The position numbers and the translations under genes are program-made. 64,000 bases of DNA from Paenibacillus sp. W2I17 (GTDB lineage: Bacteria > Bacillota > Bacilli > Paenibacillales > Paenibacillaceae), in NCBI RefSeq assembly GCF_030815985.1, contig NZ_JAUSXM010000001.1, positions 4,526,001 to 4,590,000 of the forward strand. The letters run 5' to 3'. Positions 19,200 through 26,786 of this stretch are shown here, piece after piece (position 1 is the stretch's first letter; each line of letters opens with the position of its first letter). The notes under the pieces were generated by a model. That model was not told where the DNA came from, ran no database searches, and saw only the letters and a program-made list of their open reading frames with translations.

Positions 19200-21708
19200 T
19201 TAGCTGACGGTCCGTGGACGCTCCATCCGGTTGATGCCAGGCACACGCAGTGTGGCCCATTCAGGGCGGAAATGCTCTACTTTTCCAACAACGACGGTCA
19301 TATCATCCAATATCTCATGCTGCTGATATCTTATAACACTTTCAAGCAGGCAATCGGCCAAATCTTGCGGATCATCTGTATCAATCTCTTGAATGAGCCG
19401 TTTCATCCATAACTCTTTGTTTACCGCATACCCCGGTGCATCATAGATGCCATCCGTCATCATAATGAGGATATCCCCCGGCTGAAGCTGTACCGTCACC
19501 AGATCCACTTCAATATCCTTAATAATACCGATCGGCAAATTGCTGGCCGAAACCTGAATAACCTCCTGTCCTCGTTTGATAAAACTTGGCGTTGAGCCGA
19601 TTTTCATAAACGTGGTCTCTGCCGTATATTCATCAATCAGTGCCATATCCACTGTGGCATACATCTCTTCAGGTGAGCGTAGCATCAGAACGGAGTTCAC
19701 GGATTTGATCGCCAGTTTCTCGTCCATGCCGGACTGTAGCAACTGTTCCAGTATGTTCAGCGCCGTGCTGCTCTCCATGCGTGCTCGTTCTCCATTGCCC
19801 ATTCCATCACTGAGCGCCACCGCAAATGTACCGTTGCCTAACTCAACCGTACTGAAGCTGTCGCCTGACATCACATCTCCCCCTTTTGCGGCGGCAGCAA
19901 CACCCGTGGTAACCTCGAAGGTTTTGGCCGAACCAAACGTGACGGTTGCCAGTCCCTGACGAGGATCGGTCATGGTCTCTTGCAAGACGGCAATATGCTC
20001 GTCCAATACATCCGAGATCAGCGGAGCTATCATTTTGCGGCACTCATCGAATCCCCGTGTATATGCATGTACAATCTCAATCTCTACATTGCCCGCTTCC
20101 AGATTGATGATCTCAATGGAGTGAATGGACAAGCCCAGTGACTCCAGTGCGTCCCGAATCTGCTCCTCCTGCTGTACCATCTCATCACTTTCCCGCTGAA
20201 TTTCTTTGGCCAGGTCCTCCATGACCTGAGATACACCGGACAATTGCTCTGCAACCAGCTGCCGGCTATCGATAATTTGGCGCTTCCATTGCATGTTATG
20301 TTGATGCAGTCCATACTGGGCACGCATGACTTCAAGGACCTCTTCCGGTTTCGCACACACCCTGTTCCAGTCCACTGGAATCTGCTTGCCTGAGATCTCC
20401 GGGTTTCCTTCAATCGTACTCATCACGTCCGTCATATATTTGTAGGTTTGAATAAACTTCGCATCCCAGCATTGTGTACGCTTGAAGCAGCTTGCACATG
20501 TGCCCTCGGCAACCGCATTCATGAAATGGTCCATTCCACCTTCTTTCTGTACCTGCTCCCCTGCACCGGACATCTGATCGAAGCTACGTGACAATTGACG
20601 GAATACCTGCGAGAACCGGGTTACCCGTTCTGCCGTGATATCCCGTATCCGTTTGGCATACTCATGCTGGGATTTCGTATGATCCTGCGTACCCGGTACA
20701 TATTTGGATATCGCCGTCATCAGGCTTTTAGGTGTCAACATGAATAGTACGATAGCTGCACACGTCTCCCATAATGAGTTCATAACATCGCCCGGTCCGC
20801 CCAGATATATGGATAGAATGGACGAACCTAGCAGCATACCCAGTGCAACCGCCGCACGTTTGCCTTCTCGAAGCATACCCGCCAGCATCCCGGCAAAAGC
20901 AAGCAGGCTCATCTGATACACCGCTGACATGTCAGCCAGACTCAGAATCAAGCCAGGTAATAACCCCAACTGAGGCTCCGAGGGGGGCTCCGCCCACCAG
21001 CGCAAAGATTAATATGAGATAACGGGAGAGCATATGCTCTACGGATAAAGACTGAATGGTCCACCCTACGGCTCCCGTCATAACGGAAGCGAGCAATATG
21101 ATCAGGCAGAGGATCTCCTCGTTCTTTAGGCTGAACTTTTTTTTGCGGTAAGTGAAGATCGGTATGGCTTGTATAAAAACAAGGGTGAGCACGAAACTTA
21201 GTACGGAATCCATCGTAAGCATCAGCATCGCGTACCAGCTGAAGGATGGTCCAATCACAACCGCGAATAATTTGACCATAAATGTAGTGGTAAACACCAT
21301 CGTTGGCGCATAAGATAATTCAGCACGATCATACGACTCCAGACCGCGGAAGAGCAGATAAAAGATGGCGATCTCCGATGCAACAATGAGTGGTACCGGA
21401 AACGGTGCAAAGAGACTACCTGCAAGTAGAGCGGCGCCTACCGGAATGATGTAATCCCTGCGCATGAAAGCAATTACGGCGAAGTAAGCAATGGCAAAGG
21501 GAGATAACTCATTCAGGATCATTGCCTTTCCGAGCAGGAACCCCATAAACGTAAGCAGCAGTACCCATTTGCGGGAAGCAACCATCTGGACAGCCTTGCG
21601 GGAGCCAAGCCATTGTTTCAGACGTACCGACAGCTCCTCCCGAGCTTCCGTACCTCCTTTACCTGCTTTCATTCCCGGAAATTGAATGACATTCCACTTT
21701 TCCATCAT
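19200..21708 (-). pseudogene. spoIIE: stage II sporulation protein E, interrupted by a one-base frameshift
   Basis: SpoIIE is the membrane PP2C phosphatase that dephosphorylates SpoIIAA to activate sigma-F and also helps polar septation. The N-terminal part (about 253 codons from the ATG at 21708) encodes many membrane helices and runs up to GASVGVIT. The frame then leaves the family and stops at 20932. The other frame (20954 to 19200) continues exactly as expected with GLILSLADMSAVYQMSLL, a cytoplasmic linker and a full PP2C domain (SGDSFSTVELG, ALSDGMGNGERAR, GSTPSFIKRG, MMTDGIYD). Removing one T (complement of position 20955) restores a protein of about 835 residues, the normal length. This is a real null mutation, a sequencing error, or less likely a programmed shift. 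Confidence 0.9.
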
Positions 21709-21840
21709 CCTCAAGGCACCCCATTCGATTAATTTGAATTTTCGTGTTTCGTTCTCGATGGTTCTGATTATAGATAGATTAGAAGACGTAGTTTGTCAGA
21801 ATAGGTGGGCAGGGTCCAAAAAGTTTACGACAAAAGAAAC
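21709..21840 (-). promoter_or_regulatory. Spo0A-type sigma-A promoter of spoIIE
   Basis: The minus strand has -10 TATAAT at 21767-21772 and -35 CTGACA at 21794-21799, separated by 21 bases. That long spacing is characteristic of Spo0A-activated sigma-A promoters such as spoIIE and spoIIG in B. subtilis. A 0A box (TTTGTCAGA, plus strand, 21792-21800; one mismatch) covers the -35, and another (TTTGTCGTA, minus strand, 21826-21834) lies just upstream. Confidence 0.75.
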
Positions 21841-22118
21841 AAGCTTGGCGCGGTGGAGCGAAACCCCGGCCTTATTGTGGTTTCATTCCTTCTCCTACTT
21901 GATTCCGACAATCGGAATGTCTGATTTTGAACCGGAGATGGTTTGGTCTCGCCACCATTTGAGCAGGATAACTGTGGAATGCCACGGAAACCTGTCGGTA
22001 AAAAATGGTAGACGACAAATGTTCTTATGGTTTCATTTTGCCGTGCAGAAAAACTGGGGATATGGAGCTTCACCTTACAAAAAAAGCTATTCAACTACTT
22101 ATCTGTGATAGAAACGCA
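21841..22118. other. spoIIE-yabR intergenic region without a supported gene
   Basis: This stretch has no convincing coding region. It holds one further 0A-like sequence (TTTGTCGTC, minus strand, 22011-22019) and several short repeats of TGGTTTCATT. B. subtilis has tRNA genes in this interval; I looked for a tRNA cloverleaf (T-loop GGTTCGA) and did not find one. Confidence 0.4.
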
Positions 22119-22152
22119 AAAAAAACCGTTAGCCCATGGGCTAACGGTTTTA
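22119..22152 (-). terminator. terminator after yabR
   Basis: A perfect inverted repeat AACCGTTAGCCCA/TGGGCTAACGGTT (22125-22150) is followed on the minus strand by eight T. On the plus strand the repeat is followed by TTTAC, so only the leftward use is strong. Confidence 0.93.
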
Positions 22153-22181
22153 CTTATATGTTTAGATCAGGTTGTGACAGA

Positions 22182-22712
22182 TTACACACGCTTGGCTCCA
22201 CGGCCTCCGCGTTTGCCTTCTGTGTTCTTCTTAAGCGAAGAGATCCGCTCTTCACTATCTTTCAGGAAGCGTGACATTTTATCCTCAAATGAAGGTTTGC
22301 CTGCTGCGGGCTTGAAAGAACGGCCTCCGCGGTCACCACGGTTAAATCCACCGCCGCCACCACCACGACCTTGGCCACCACTTGGGCCTCCGCCGCTGAA
22401 TCGTTCGCGATCTCCTCCACTGCGTTCCGGTCTAGGAGCTCTCGGGGGTCTAGATTGGGTTTGTTGCTCAACCGGTTTGTCAACAGCTTGCTTAATGGAA
22501 AGTCCGATCTTGCCATCCTTGTCAACGTTGATAACCTTCACTGTAACGAGGTCATTCAGCTTCAGGTGGTCGTTGACATCTTTGACGTAATTGTCGGCGA
22601 TTTCCGAGATGTGAACGAGACCCGTGACACCTCCTGACAGATCCACAAATGCTCCAAAATGCGTGATTCCTGTCACCTTGCCCTCTAACTTGGTGCCCAC
22701 TTCAATTGCCAT
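22182..22712 (-). CDS. yabR: S1-domain RNA-binding protein with RGG-like tail (YabR-like)
   Basis: The 176-residue protein starts with a single S1 RNA-binding domain (residues about 6-75: GTKLEGKVTGITHFGAFVDL, LVHISEIADNYVKDV, KVINVDKDGKIGLSIK). A long basic, glycine/arginine-rich tail (about 85-150, many GG, RGG and GGR units) follows and probably binds RNA non-specifically. The ATG at 22712 begins the S1 domain; GGGAGG lies about 13 bases upstream. It is related to YabR and general stress protein 13. The gene follows divIC, as in B. subtilis. Confidence 0.9.
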   Translation of the reverse strand: MAIEVGTKLEGKVTGITHFGAFVDLSGGVTGLVHISEIADNYVKDVNDHLKLNDLVTVKVINVDKDGKIGLSIKQAVDKPVEQQTQSRPPRAPRPERSGGDRERFSGGGPSGGQGRGGGGGGFNRGDRGGRSFKPAAGKPSFEDKMSRFLKDSEERISSLKKNTEGKRGGRGAKRV

Positions 22713-22796
22713 AGAATAAAATGATCCTCCCTTAAAAATATACAACCCGATTTTTTGAATGCCAAAATCAATGCTGCGCTAATGTAATTATACCTT

Positions 22797-22826
22797 ATGC
22801 CATAAACCAAGGTCAACTGAACACTA
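22797..22826 (-). promoter_or_regulatory. yabR sigma-A promoter
   Basis: -35 TTGACC at 22821-22826 and -10 TATAAT at 22797-22802 on the minus strand, with an 18-base spacer. It sits between divIC and yabR, so yabR has its own promoter. Confidence 0.75.
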
Positions 22827-22910
22827 CCCCATCAGAGAGCCTATTTTTTCCGGTTTAACGGTTTCAGACACACGGATAACAAACCTAGCTCGGTAATAGA
22901 CCGAATTCCA

Positions 22911-23249
22911 TCAGTTCCCTGACTCTTCAACCTGGATCGGCGTTTCCTCAGGAAGGAGATAATATCCTTTTTTCCGTGCCAGCTGTCCTATGTATTCAGG
23001 GTCATTCAACCGGCTGACTTCGTACTTCAACTGTTCCAGCTTCTTCAACGTATCTTCCTTTGAAGCTTGCTGAGTGGCCAGATGAGAACTCTTGTCCGAA
23101 ATTTGTGCAGTCTGCACAAGGAATGTATATCCTGCCCATATTACAAATACAATCATAAACGTCATCCAAAGCATGAGGCGCCTTTTTGCACCGGCAGATT
23201 TTCCTTGGTTAGTTGGAGCCTTTGATCTGCCCACAGGTGTTTTACCCAT
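22911..23249 (-). CDS. divIC: septum formation initiator DivIC/FtsB family protein
   Basis: DivIC is a bitopic division protein that forms a complex with FtsL and DivIB at the septum. The 112-residue protein has a basic cytoplasmic N terminus (residues 1-24), one membrane helix (LMLWMTFMIVFVIWAGYTFL, about 25-44), and a coiled-coil outside segment with KLEQLKYEVSRLNDPEYIGQLA and the family motif ARKKGYYLLPEE. The start at 23249 has AAGGAGG seven bases upstream; longer readings run into yabQ. Confidence 0.93.
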   Translation of the reverse strand: MGKTPVGRSKAPTNQGKSAGAKRRLMLWMTFMIVFVIWAGYTFLVQTAQISDKSSHLATQQASKEDTLKKLEQLKYEVSRLNDPEYIGQLARKKGYYLLPEETPIQVEESGN

Positions 23250-23260
23250 TACGGACCTCC

Positions 23261-23830
23261 TTAAAACCAGCGTTTCCATATCGCTGCAATTCTTGTACCC
23301 ACACGGATCATGAAGCGTGGCGTTACCCAATGTTTCAGGAGCGGCCTAAACATCCAGCGGAACAACTTGCCGAAAGGTACCAAACACTGCAGCACCAGCC
23401 TGCCCAGGAATAATAGTATCGCAATTACAAAACCGAATAATACGCGAATTAACTTATAAATTCCTTTAACCGGCATAACGATCAGGATGTTAAGGATATG
23501 TCCACACCAATGAATCAGCGTTCTTGCGAGTTTAATTAACATTACCACAAAACGCTGGGTTGTAACACTTAAAAGCCAAAAATAGAAGCAAACCCCTATA
23601 ATCAGCCCCAAAAAGACATAAAACCGCAACTGTCCGTGGTTTCCGGCGTATAGCATCCGAAAAACGAACAGCGCGGAAGCAACCCAGTACAACAGATCGA
23701 GCGTGTGTATACTCCATCTCGGAAATCGCAGCTGTCCGGACAGTACCCGGTAACTGTCGTAGGCCATTCCCATCACGACCCCCGAGGTAAGCATCCACAT
23801 CAATGTGATCCATTGAGTATCCGGACTCAT
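23261..23830 (-). CDS. yabQ: spore cortex biosynthesis protein YabQ
   Basis: YabQ is a membrane protein made in the mother cell under sigma-E and needed for cortex formation in B. subtilis. The 189-residue protein has several membrane segments: WITLMWMLTSGVVMGMAYDS near the start, LLYWVASALFVF, FYVFLGLIIGVCFYFWLL and a helix around residues 120-150. The C-terminal end is basic. The start overlaps the yabP stop by four bases, so the two are translated together. Identification is from the topology, the DSYRVL N-terminal block and the yabP-yabQ-divIC order. Confidence 0.9.
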   Translation of the reverse strand: MSPDTQWITLMWMLTSGVVMGMAYDSYRVLSGQLRFPRWSIHTLDLLYWVASALFVFRMLYAGNHGQLRFYVFLGLIIGVCFYFWLLSVTTQRFVVMLIKLARTLIHWCGHILNILIVMPVKGIYKLIRVLFGFVIAILLFLGRLVLQCLVPFGKLFRWMFRPLLKHWVTPRFMIRVGTRIAAIWKRWF

Positions 23831-24111
23831 CGGAACATCTTGCCAAACAGGCCTTTACCATTTTTGGACTGGGAACCGGGGTCCAGATATTGGAGCGAAC
23901 TGACTGTGCCTTCAATGGATAACAAACCTTCCTCCAGGCTCAGGTTTTTGATATGTAAATTGTGCCCCCGGATGGTCAGATGCCCAAGTTCAGTCTGCAG
24001 CAAAAATTCCTCACTGTCGAAGCTCTCCACGTTGGAGACACCCGTCAGATCCAGCAGTTTCCGATTCTGCATGCTCAGATGATGCTGTTTGGCCTTACCG
24101 TGCTCAACCAT
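23827..24111 (-). CDS. yabP: sporulation protein YabP
   Basis: YabP is a small YabP/YqfC-family sporulation protein of unknown biochemistry. The 94-residue protein has the family core: NRKLLDLTGVSNVESFDSEEFLLQT near residues 16-40 and TIRGHNLHIKNLSLEEGLLSIEG near 47-69. It overlaps yabQ by four bases. A sigma-E-like promoter lies just upstream, in keeping with mother-cell expression. Confidence 0.93.
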   Translation of the reverse strand: MVEHGKAKQHHLSMQNRKLLDLTGVSNVESFDSEEFLLQTELGHLTIRGHNLHIKNLSLEEGLLSIEGTVSSLQYLDPGSQSKNGKGLFGKMFR

Positions 24112-24137
24112 GGCATGTACCCCTCCTTCTTACACCT

Positions 24138-24166
24138 AGCTTATGGGTGTGGAGGTTGGAATAGAA
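24138..24166 (-). promoter_or_regulatory. sigma-E-like promoter of yabPQ
   Basis: On the minus strand TTCTATT (24160-24166) lies 14 bases before CATAAGCT (24138-24145). This resembles the sigma-E consensus (ATATT, 14 bases, CATACA-T) with some mismatches. The predicted start is a few bases before the AAGGAGGGG ribosome binding site of yabP. Confidence 0.5.
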
Positions 24167-24205
24167 CCAGCGTTGTTGAACAAATAAACCGGCATCCAGT
24201 AAAAA

Positions 24206-24241
24206 CAAAAACGCCCTTCCCTGTTACAGGAGGACGTTTCG
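24206..24241 (-). terminator. terminator after rqcP
   Basis: On the minus strand AACGTCC-TCCTGT pairs imperfectly with ACAGGGA-AGGGCGTT, followed by TTTTGTTTTT. It separates the hup-rqcP unit from yabPQ. Confidence 0.75.
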
Positions 24242-24283
24242 ATTCAACTTGCATTGAATGAATATTTAATACCAGATGTACTG

Positions 24284-24562
24284 TTACCAGTTCATCCCGT
24301 TATCCTTGGCGATCGGCTCTTCCTTCACCAAGGTGTAGAGGCTGCTCGCCTCATCCTTCTTGGTACTCTCGGCAATTCGTTCCACCCTCACGGTGACCAG
24401 TTTCTGACCGAACTGAACCGTCAGCTCATCGCCCACTTTGACAGCGGCGCTGGGCTTTGCTTCACGTCCGTTCACTAGAACACGTCCCTGTTCAGAGACG
24501 TCCTTGGCCACAGTGCGGCGTTTGATTAGCCGGGAGACCTTCAGGAATTTATCAAGACGCAT
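24284..24562 (-). CDS. rqcP: S4-domain RNA-binding protein RqcP (YabO/Hsp15-like)
   Basis: The 92-residue protein is an S4 RNA-binding domain: MRLDKFLKVSRLIKRRTVAK at the start, then VLVNGREAKPSAAVKVGDELTVQFG. In B. subtilis the equivalent YabO (RqcP) works with RqcH in ribosome quality control, moving tRNA on the 50S subunit during alanine-tail synthesis. Its ATG shares bases with the hup stop codon, so the two genes are translationally coupled. Confidence 0.93.
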   Translation of the reverse strand: MRLDKFLKVSRLIKRRTVAKDVSEQGRVLVNGREAKPSAAVKVGDELTVQFGQKLVTVRVERIAESTKKDEASSLYTLVKEEPIAKDNGMNW

Positions 24563-24834
24563 TATTTTACGGCTTCTTTAAGTTTGTTGCCTGCTTTGAA
24601 TGCAGGAACAGTGGACTCAGGAATCACGATTTCATTCCCTGTTTGTGGGTTACGTCCGGTACGACCGGAACGTTTGCGGGTCTCAAAAGTGCCAAAGCCG
24701 ATCAATTGTACTTTGTCTCCGCTGGCAAGTGCATCTGTAATTTCTCCCAAAAAGCCGTTTAATACGGACTCAACGTCTTTTTTAGTCAAACCACTTTTGG
24801 TTGAAATGTTGTTAATCAGATCTGTTTTGTTCAT
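24562..24834 (-). CDS. hup: DNA-binding protein HU
   Basis: HU is the abundant histone-like dimer that bends DNA. The 90-residue length is exact for the family. MNKTDLINNISTKSGLTKKD opens it, GFGTFETRKRSGRTGRNPQTG carries the beta-arm with the conserved RNPQTG, and VPAFKAGNKLKEAVK closes it. The ATG at 24834 has GGGAGG nine bases before it. The frame stays open upstream to 25095, but that extension resembles nothing. A LexA-like box lies about 230 bases upstream. Confidence 0.96.
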   Translation of the reverse strand: MNKTDLINNISTKSGLTKKDVESVLNGFLGEITDALASGDKVQLIGFGTFETRKRSGRTGRNPQTGNEIVIPESTVPAFKAGNKLKEAVK

Positions 24835-25144
24835 TTTTAAAAGCCTCCCAAATTGAAAAAAAAGTATCTGCGAGCCCTGACAATACATCGATTGCCACTG
24901 GTTTCGCGTAAGGTTACTACACATGTATTCTGGCTTGGCATCTGAAATCCTGCCTTGGTCCGCGACTTTTTTTAGCTTTTTGTCGATGGTCCGCAGGCAA
25001 CAGTCTAAGACCAGTACCCGAAACCATCCGTCGCTAAACACCAACCCCAGTTTACACAGATGAACACATGTTCGTATTATCATAACACACTGCATAGCAT
25101 GAATGGAATAAGGTTATCTGGCTTTTCCCAGAAAATTGAACCTG
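24835..25144 (-). promoter_or_regulatory. hup upstream region with a LexA-like box
   Basis: A -10-like TATGATAAT occurs at 25076-25084, directly followed by CGAACATGTGTTCA (25061-25074, minus strand). That matches 13 of 14 positions of the B. subtilis LexA (DinR) consensus CGAACRNRYGTTYG. The -35 is not clear. A leader of roughly 230 bases would separate it from the hup ATG; it is open in the hup frame but shows no coding resemblance. Confidence 0.5.
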
Positions 25145-26638
25145 TTATAATCCTGCCTTCTTCGCATCCTGCCAGAATTGCTCCATCTCTTCTACATTGC
25201 TTTCTGCTGGTGTTCTTCCCTGTTCGCGAAGACGCTCTTCGATGTACTGGAACCGCCCGATGAACTTGCGGTTGGTCGCAGCAAGCGCCTCTTCCGGGTC
25301 CGTATCGATGAATCTTGCAACGTTTGCGGCTGCGAATAACAAATCACCCAGTTCAAGCTTCCGTTCTTCCGCAGACTGGCCTTGTTGCACCGCTTCTTTC
25401 AACTCCGCCAGTTCTTCCTCGATCTTGGCAAACACACCTTCAACATCATCCCAGTCAAAGCCTACTTTGGCTGCTTTCTTCTGCAACTTGTATCCCTTCA
25501 TCAATGCAGGCAAGTCACGCGGTATACCATCCAGCACGGAAACCTTCTGCTGATCCTGGCCTTTGCGCTTCTTCTCCTCTGCCTTCATCTGTTCCCAGTT
25601 CTGAAGGGCTTCATTCGCATCTTCTGCCTGATTATCGCCAAAAACGTGTGGATGACGGAAGATCAGCTTATCATTCAAACCTTCGATGACATCATACACA
25701 TTGAATGTACCAACCTCTTCTTCCATCTGGGAATGCAATAAAATCTGCAGCAGCAAATCACCCAGCTCTTCTTTCATATGGTCGGGGTCATCCTCATCGA
25801 TCGTCTCAATGACCTCATAGGTCTCTTCAATCAGGTTTTTGCGAATGGACTGATGTGTCTGCTCCTGATCCCATGGACAGCCGCCCGGACTGCGAAGAAT
25901 ATTGACGATCTCATGCAACCGCGCAAAGGAACGGCGACGCAGGGCATCATCGGTGTTCTTCGGTACATAGATCAGTGACAGATTGCCGTACCCTTCGATC
26001 CGGTCCAGTTCATGCAATGGAATCTTGTGAATGACCTCCTGGCCCTGTACACCCAACGCGTGACCAACAAATACCGGATAATCATCCGGGTAAACCTCCA
26101 TCAAGCATAGCTTCACATCTGAAGCAGTGAACACATCGTAGACTTGTCCAATCAATGTATGTAGCTGTGGTTGTACCAATTCCGTGTTCAGGCTGCTGGC
26201 ATCTAGGAGTTGAAACCCTTCGATTGGATCGAATCCAAGCCGTATAAAGGCTTCGTCCAGAAAGCTCTCTCCGCCCATGACACGCAATGAGATACCCATC
26301 TGCGGACAACGTTCTTTGAGCAGGCGCACACTTGCTTCTGCTACCATCGGATGACCGGGTACGGCATACACAATCTCGGTTCCGGCCTCACCCTTGCGAG
26401 CGGCTTCTATCAGTTGGTTTGCGATCTCATCATACACCTCGGGGAAGGAGGACTTCGCCTCATAGATAGCATCAAATGATGTCATCTCCAGCCCCTCTTG
26501 TTGCAGATCATTCAATACGGGATGATCCAGGGTACGTACATACAGCGTAGCTGCATGTTTCATTTTTTTGATAATACCTACGGTCAGTTGGTCTGCATCT
26601 CCAGATCCAAGACCCACTACGGTTAAAGCTGCACTCAT
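25145..26638 (-). CDS. mazG: tetrapyrrole methylase-like/MazG fusion, nucleoside triphosphate pyrophosphohydrolase (YabN)
   Basis: The 497-residue fusion has an N-terminal SAM-dependent tetrapyrrole (corrin/porphyrin) methylase domain (about 1-220: VVGLGSGDADQLTVGII, YAVPGHPMVAEASVR). A MazG domain follows (GGCPWDQEQTHQSIRKNLIEE, EELGDLLLQ) with a second MazG-like half near the C terminus (KVGFDWDDVEGV, LGDLLFAAANVARF). The MazG part hydrolyses NTPs, including aberrant ones; the methylase part has no known substrate here. The ATG at 26638 has GGAGGT seven bases upstream. Confidence 0.92.
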   Translation of the reverse strand: MSAALTVVGLGSGDADQLTVGIIKKMKHAATLYVRTLDHPVLNDLQQEGLEMTSFDAIYEAKSSFPEVYDEIANQLIEAARKGEAGTEIVYAVPGHPMVAEASVRLLKERCPQMGISLRVMGGESFLDEAFIRLGFDPIEGFQLLDASSLNTELVQPQLHTLIGQVYDVFTASDVKLCLMEVYPDDYPVFVGHALGVQGQEVIHKIPLHELDRIEGYGNLSLIYVPKNTDDALRRRSFARLHEIVNILRSPGGCPWDQEQTHQSIRKNLIEETYEVIETIDEDDPDHMKEELGDLLLQILLHSQMEEEVGTFNVYDVIEGLNDKLIFRHPHVFGDNQAEDANEALQNWEQMKAEEKKRKGQDQQKVSVLDGIPRDLPALMKGYKLQKKAAKVGFDWDDVEGVFAKIEEELAELKEAVQQGQSAEERKLELGDLLFAAANVARFIDTDPEEALAATNRKFIGRFQYIEERLREQGRTPAESNVEEMEQFWQDAKKAGL

Positions 26639-26786
26639 TACGTAAACCTCCATCCGGACTATCCTGTTGCAAGCTTACAATTATTGTACCTGAACAGGAC
26701 TAATTACACGTATTATACCAGAATCATTCGATATCCTATAATTGCATATTAGCTGTGCTGGGTGTAGAAGCACCGTAAGCATGGAG
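26639..26786 (-). promoter_or_regulatory. possible mazG promoter
   Basis: An extended -10 TGGTATAAT lies on the minus strand near 26711-26719. The -35 is poor. The rest of this 148-base gap is AT-rich and has no gene. Confidence 0.4.

Noticed and set aside
20932..21005. Programmed ribosomal frameshift in spoIIE
   Set aside because: No slippery heptamer or stop codon directly at the shift site; the shift fits a simple base insertion better. Kept as a minor possibility.
21825..22094. Minus-strand open frame of 89 codons between spoIIE and yabR
   Set aside because: Ser/Arg-rich sequence with no binding site or recognisable family, in a promoter region.
21841..22118. tRNA genes as found in B. 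subtilis between spoIIE and yabR
   Set aside because: No acceptor stem, anticodon arm or T-loop could be assembled on either strand.
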